Origin: Arion vulgaris
Lineage: Eukaryota; Mollusca; Gastropoda; Stylommatophora; Arionidae
Assembly (NCBI GenBank): GCA_020796225.1
Contig: CM036753.1
Span: forward strand, 82,989,941-83,053,940
Length of the DNA stretch: 64,000 nt
Reading direction: 5' to 3'
Both the position numbers and the translations under genes were made by a program. The notes under the pieces were generated by a model. The model was given only the letters and a program-made list of their open reading frames with translations, made no database searches and was not told the DNA's origin. Positions 61,418 through 64,000 of this stretch are shown one piece after another. Each line of letters begins with the position of its first letter. Position 1 is the first letter of the stretch.

Positions 61418-61561
61418 AATTTTTGGGTGCCTTAGCAATGGGGCTAACCGGTAGGTTACCGCATTTGATTTTTGCACTCTAGAGAGATAAAGGCTAGAGT
61501 GCAAAAAGCAAATGCTGTAACCTACCAGCTAGCAACCAGTTGTTAAGGTACCCACAAATTT
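61418..61561. repeat. Imperfect inverted repeat, arms about 65 bp, 11-bp spacer
   Basis: The left arm 61418-61482 (GGGTGCCTTAGCAATGGGG... to TTTGCACTCTAG) pairs with the right arm 61494-61561 (CTAGAGTGCAAAAAGCAAAT... to AAGGTACCCACAAATT) with scattered mismatches. It directly abuts the LINE fragment at 61556. Confidence 0.85.
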
Positions 61562-62020
61562 CACTGACAGCTAAGCAACAAATGACCAATAGCATTTTCA
61601 TACCTACTTTGTGTTACCAGAACCAAACATGGACAATGAGCAAAGCGCGGTCACAAAAAATACATATGAAATGCGCTGCCTGCGTAAAGTTACCACCAAC
61701 ACCAGAAAAAACAGTCACCAACATCAGCATCAGAAAGAAAGTTGATACAGAACCTTGCTTGACTTACAATGAGAAATAAAGAATGAAGGGGTTTGGTCAC
61801 ATAGTAAGAATGCATCCAAACTACACAGTATACACAGTCTTCTACAACAGAACATCAGAAAAGAAGGCGAGAGGAAGACCACGAAAAAGATGGTTAGATG
61901 GCATAGCAAAATCTTGTAAAAGAACAAAAAAAAACAATCCCTCAAGCCATCAGAACAGCGAAAAACAAAACAGAAAACCACGACACTGGGCAACAACAAG
62001 GTAGCAGTGTGACGACAAAA
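61556..62020 (+). mobile_element. LINE ORF2 C-terminal fragment, family L-b
   Basis: Encodes SLTAKQQMTNSIFIPTLCYQ, LPPTPEKTVTNISIRKKVDT, then after a stop RMKGFGHIVRMHPNYTVYTV, SEKKARGRPRKRWLDGIAKS and KPRHWATTR, then QCDDKRKRRS past the final stop. Collinear with 8371-8700; one stop and no long frame. Confidence 0.82.
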
Positions 62021-62299
62021 GAAAAAGAAGAAGCATAATCAAGTTGATAACCGCCTTTAACTGTTCATTCAGTAGATACTGTTTCGCTGAGACATTATTA
62101 GTTTTGAATCTCATATTAGCCATAATCAGGTACGCATTTGTAAAACGTTTTACAATTACTTGTTAACTTACAATTGCAATTAATATTATAGTCATATGTT
62201 TTATAGTAAAGAAAAGACACTACTTTAAGCTGTTTCTTGTCGTAGTTCTGTTTTTCTGCTGTAAACTAAAATGAAGTAAATAACTCAATTCTTCTTCTT

Positions 62300-64000
62300 C
62301 TCCTCTTTCACCCTTTTACTTCTTTATAGAAGTGTTGGAGAGGGGGGAATGTACTGATCTCAATGTCATATATATCTTCTTCTTGTATTCCACCATTTAC
62401 TTCTTTATAGAAGTGTTGGGGAGGGAGGGGGAATGTATTGATCTCAATGTCATATATATCTTCTTCTTCTATTCCACCATTACTTCTTTATAGAAGTGTT
62501 GGGGATATATATATCTTCTTCTTCTATTCCACCATTTACTTCTTTATAGAAGTGTTGGGGATATATATATTTCTTCTTCTATTCCACCATTTACTTCTTT
62601 ATAGAAGTGTTGGGGATATATATATATTCTTCTTCTTCTATTCCACCATTTACTTCTTTATAAAGTGTTGGGGGAAAATATATATCTCTTCTTCTTCTAT
62701 TCCACCATTACTTCTTTATATAAGTGTTGGGGGAATATATATATCTTCTTCTTCTATTCCACCATTTACTTCTTTATATAAGTGTTGGGGATATATATAT
62801 TCTCTTCTTCTTCTATTCCACCATTTTCTTCTTTATAAGTGTTGGGGAATATATATATCTTCTTCTTCTATTCCACCAATTACTTCTTTATAGAAGTGTT
62901 GGGGGATATATATATCTTCTTCTTCTATTCCACCATTTTCTTCTTTATAAAGTGTTGGGGGATATATATATCTTCTTCTTCTATTCCACCAATTACTTCT
63001 TTATATAAGTGTTGGGGGATATATATATATATATCTTCTTCTTCTATTCCACCATTTACTTCTTTATAGAAGTGTTGGGGGATATATATATATATATCTT
63101 CTTCTTCTATTCCACCATTACTTCTTTATAAAGTGTTGGGGGTATATATATATCTTCTTCTTCTATTCCACCAATTACTTCTTTATAGAAGTGTTGGGGG
63201 ATATATATATCTTCTTCTTCTATTCCACCATTTACTTCTTTATAGAAGTGTTGGGGATATATATATCTTCTTCTTCTATTCCACCAATTACTTCTTTATA
63301 GAAGTGTTGGGGAAAATATATATATCTTCTTCTTCTATTCCACCATTTACTTCTTTATATAAGTGTTGGGGGATATATATATATATATCTTCTTCTTCTA
63401 TTCCACCATTTACTTCTTTATAGAAGTGTTGGGGGATATATATATATATCTCTTCTTCTTCTATTCCACCATTTACTTCTTTATATAAGTGTTGGGGGAT
63501 ATATATATATATCTCTTCTTCTTCTATTCCACCATTTACTTCTTTATATAAGTGTTGGGGGATATATATATATATCTTCTTCTTCTATTCCACCATTTAC
63601 TTCTTTATAGAAGTGTTGGGGTATATATATATATCTTCTTCTTCTATTCCACCATTTACTTCTTTATATAAGTGTTGGGGGATATATATATATATCTTCT
63701 TCTTCTATTCCACCATTTACTTCTTTATAGAAGTGTTGGGGTATATATATATATCTTCTTCTTCTATTCCACCATTTACTTCTTTATATAAGTGTTGGGG
63801 GATATATATATATATATCTTCTTCTTCTATTCCACCAATTACTTCTTTATATAAGTGTTGGGGGATATATATATATATCTTCTTCTTCTATTCCACCATT
63901 TACTTCTTTATATAAGTGTTGGGGGATATATATATATATATCTTCTTCTTCTATTCCACCATTTAATTCTTTATAAAGTGTTGGGGGATATATATATATA
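62300..64000. repeat. Tandem array, about 56-64 bp unit, runs off the window end
   Basis: The unit is TTCTTCTTCTATTCCACCAT, TTACTTCTTTATAGAAGTGT, TGGGG and a variable (TA)n. The first two units are longer (80 and 84 bases between TGTTGG starts at 62333, 62413 and 62497) because they retain GAATGTATTGATCTCAATGTC; later units lack it. CTTCTTTATAGAAG within each unit is self-complementary. Open frames here are repeat artefacts. Confidence 0.95.

Noticed and set aside
62438..63915. Several frames rich in YIYLLLLFHH or SSSIPPFTSL
   Set aside because: All are translations of the terminal tandem array with variable TA tracts.

Overview
This is eukaryotic nuclear DNA from an animal. It is AT-rich and full of introns, microsatellites, long tandem arrays, tRNA-derived SINEs, non-LTR retrotransposon (LINE) debris, MITE-like fold-backs, a Penelope-like fragment and a piggyBac-like transposase. 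There are no bacterial operons, Shine-Dalgarno signals, CRISPR arrays or phage genes. The one host gene is clearly but distantly related to its vertebrate orthologue. The repeat mix would suit a mollusc or another lophotrochozoan, but the sequence does not settle the taxon.

The only host gene I can support is on the minus strand at 31661..46336. It is a nine-exon orthologue of DCAF12, a WD40 substrate receptor of CUL4-DDB1 ubiquitin ligases. Exons 2 to 9 follow human DCAF12 to the C terminus, splice phases agree at every junction, and the predicted product is about 485 residues. Exon 3 has a single-base-type frameshift, which could be an assembly error or a real lesion. Exon 1 has no match I recognise and is less certain.

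The DCAF12 introns are heavily colonised. Intron 1 has a LINE tail. Intron 2 has a 39-bp tandem array and a LINE fragment. Intron 5 has a Penelope-like remnant. Intron 6 holds a complete-length but frame-broken piggyBac-like transposase gene that has an intron of its own and lies antisense to the host gene. Intron 7 has a LINE fragment and a SINE. Intron 8 has a SINE. Introns 7 and 8 also carry inverted copies of one repeat that bracket exon 8.

Layout: 1-566 is a long-arm fold-back element. 567-5500 holds LINE tails, GA/TA microsatellites, SINEs and a hAT-type MITE with target-site duplications. 5621-7690 is a 5'-truncated LINE with an uninterrupted RT open frame and a C-terminal C2H2 finger. 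7727-8270 is a palindrome between direct repeats. 8816-10375 is a 24 x 65 bp array. 10455-16480 is LINE debris. 17427-18345 is a 33-bp array. 18640-31100 has SINEs, LINE tails and minisatellites. 31661-46336 is DCAF12. 46687-46821 is a perfect 61-bp inverted repeat. 47690-62020 is more LINE, SINE and MITE debris. 62300-64000 is a tandem array that runs off the window.

I did not find a convincing new multi-gene system. The items most worth checking are the A-box-containing array, the spliced piggyBac-like gene in the DCAF12 intron, the inverted repeats around exon 8, the perfect hairpin upstream of DCAF12, and the exon 3 frameshift.
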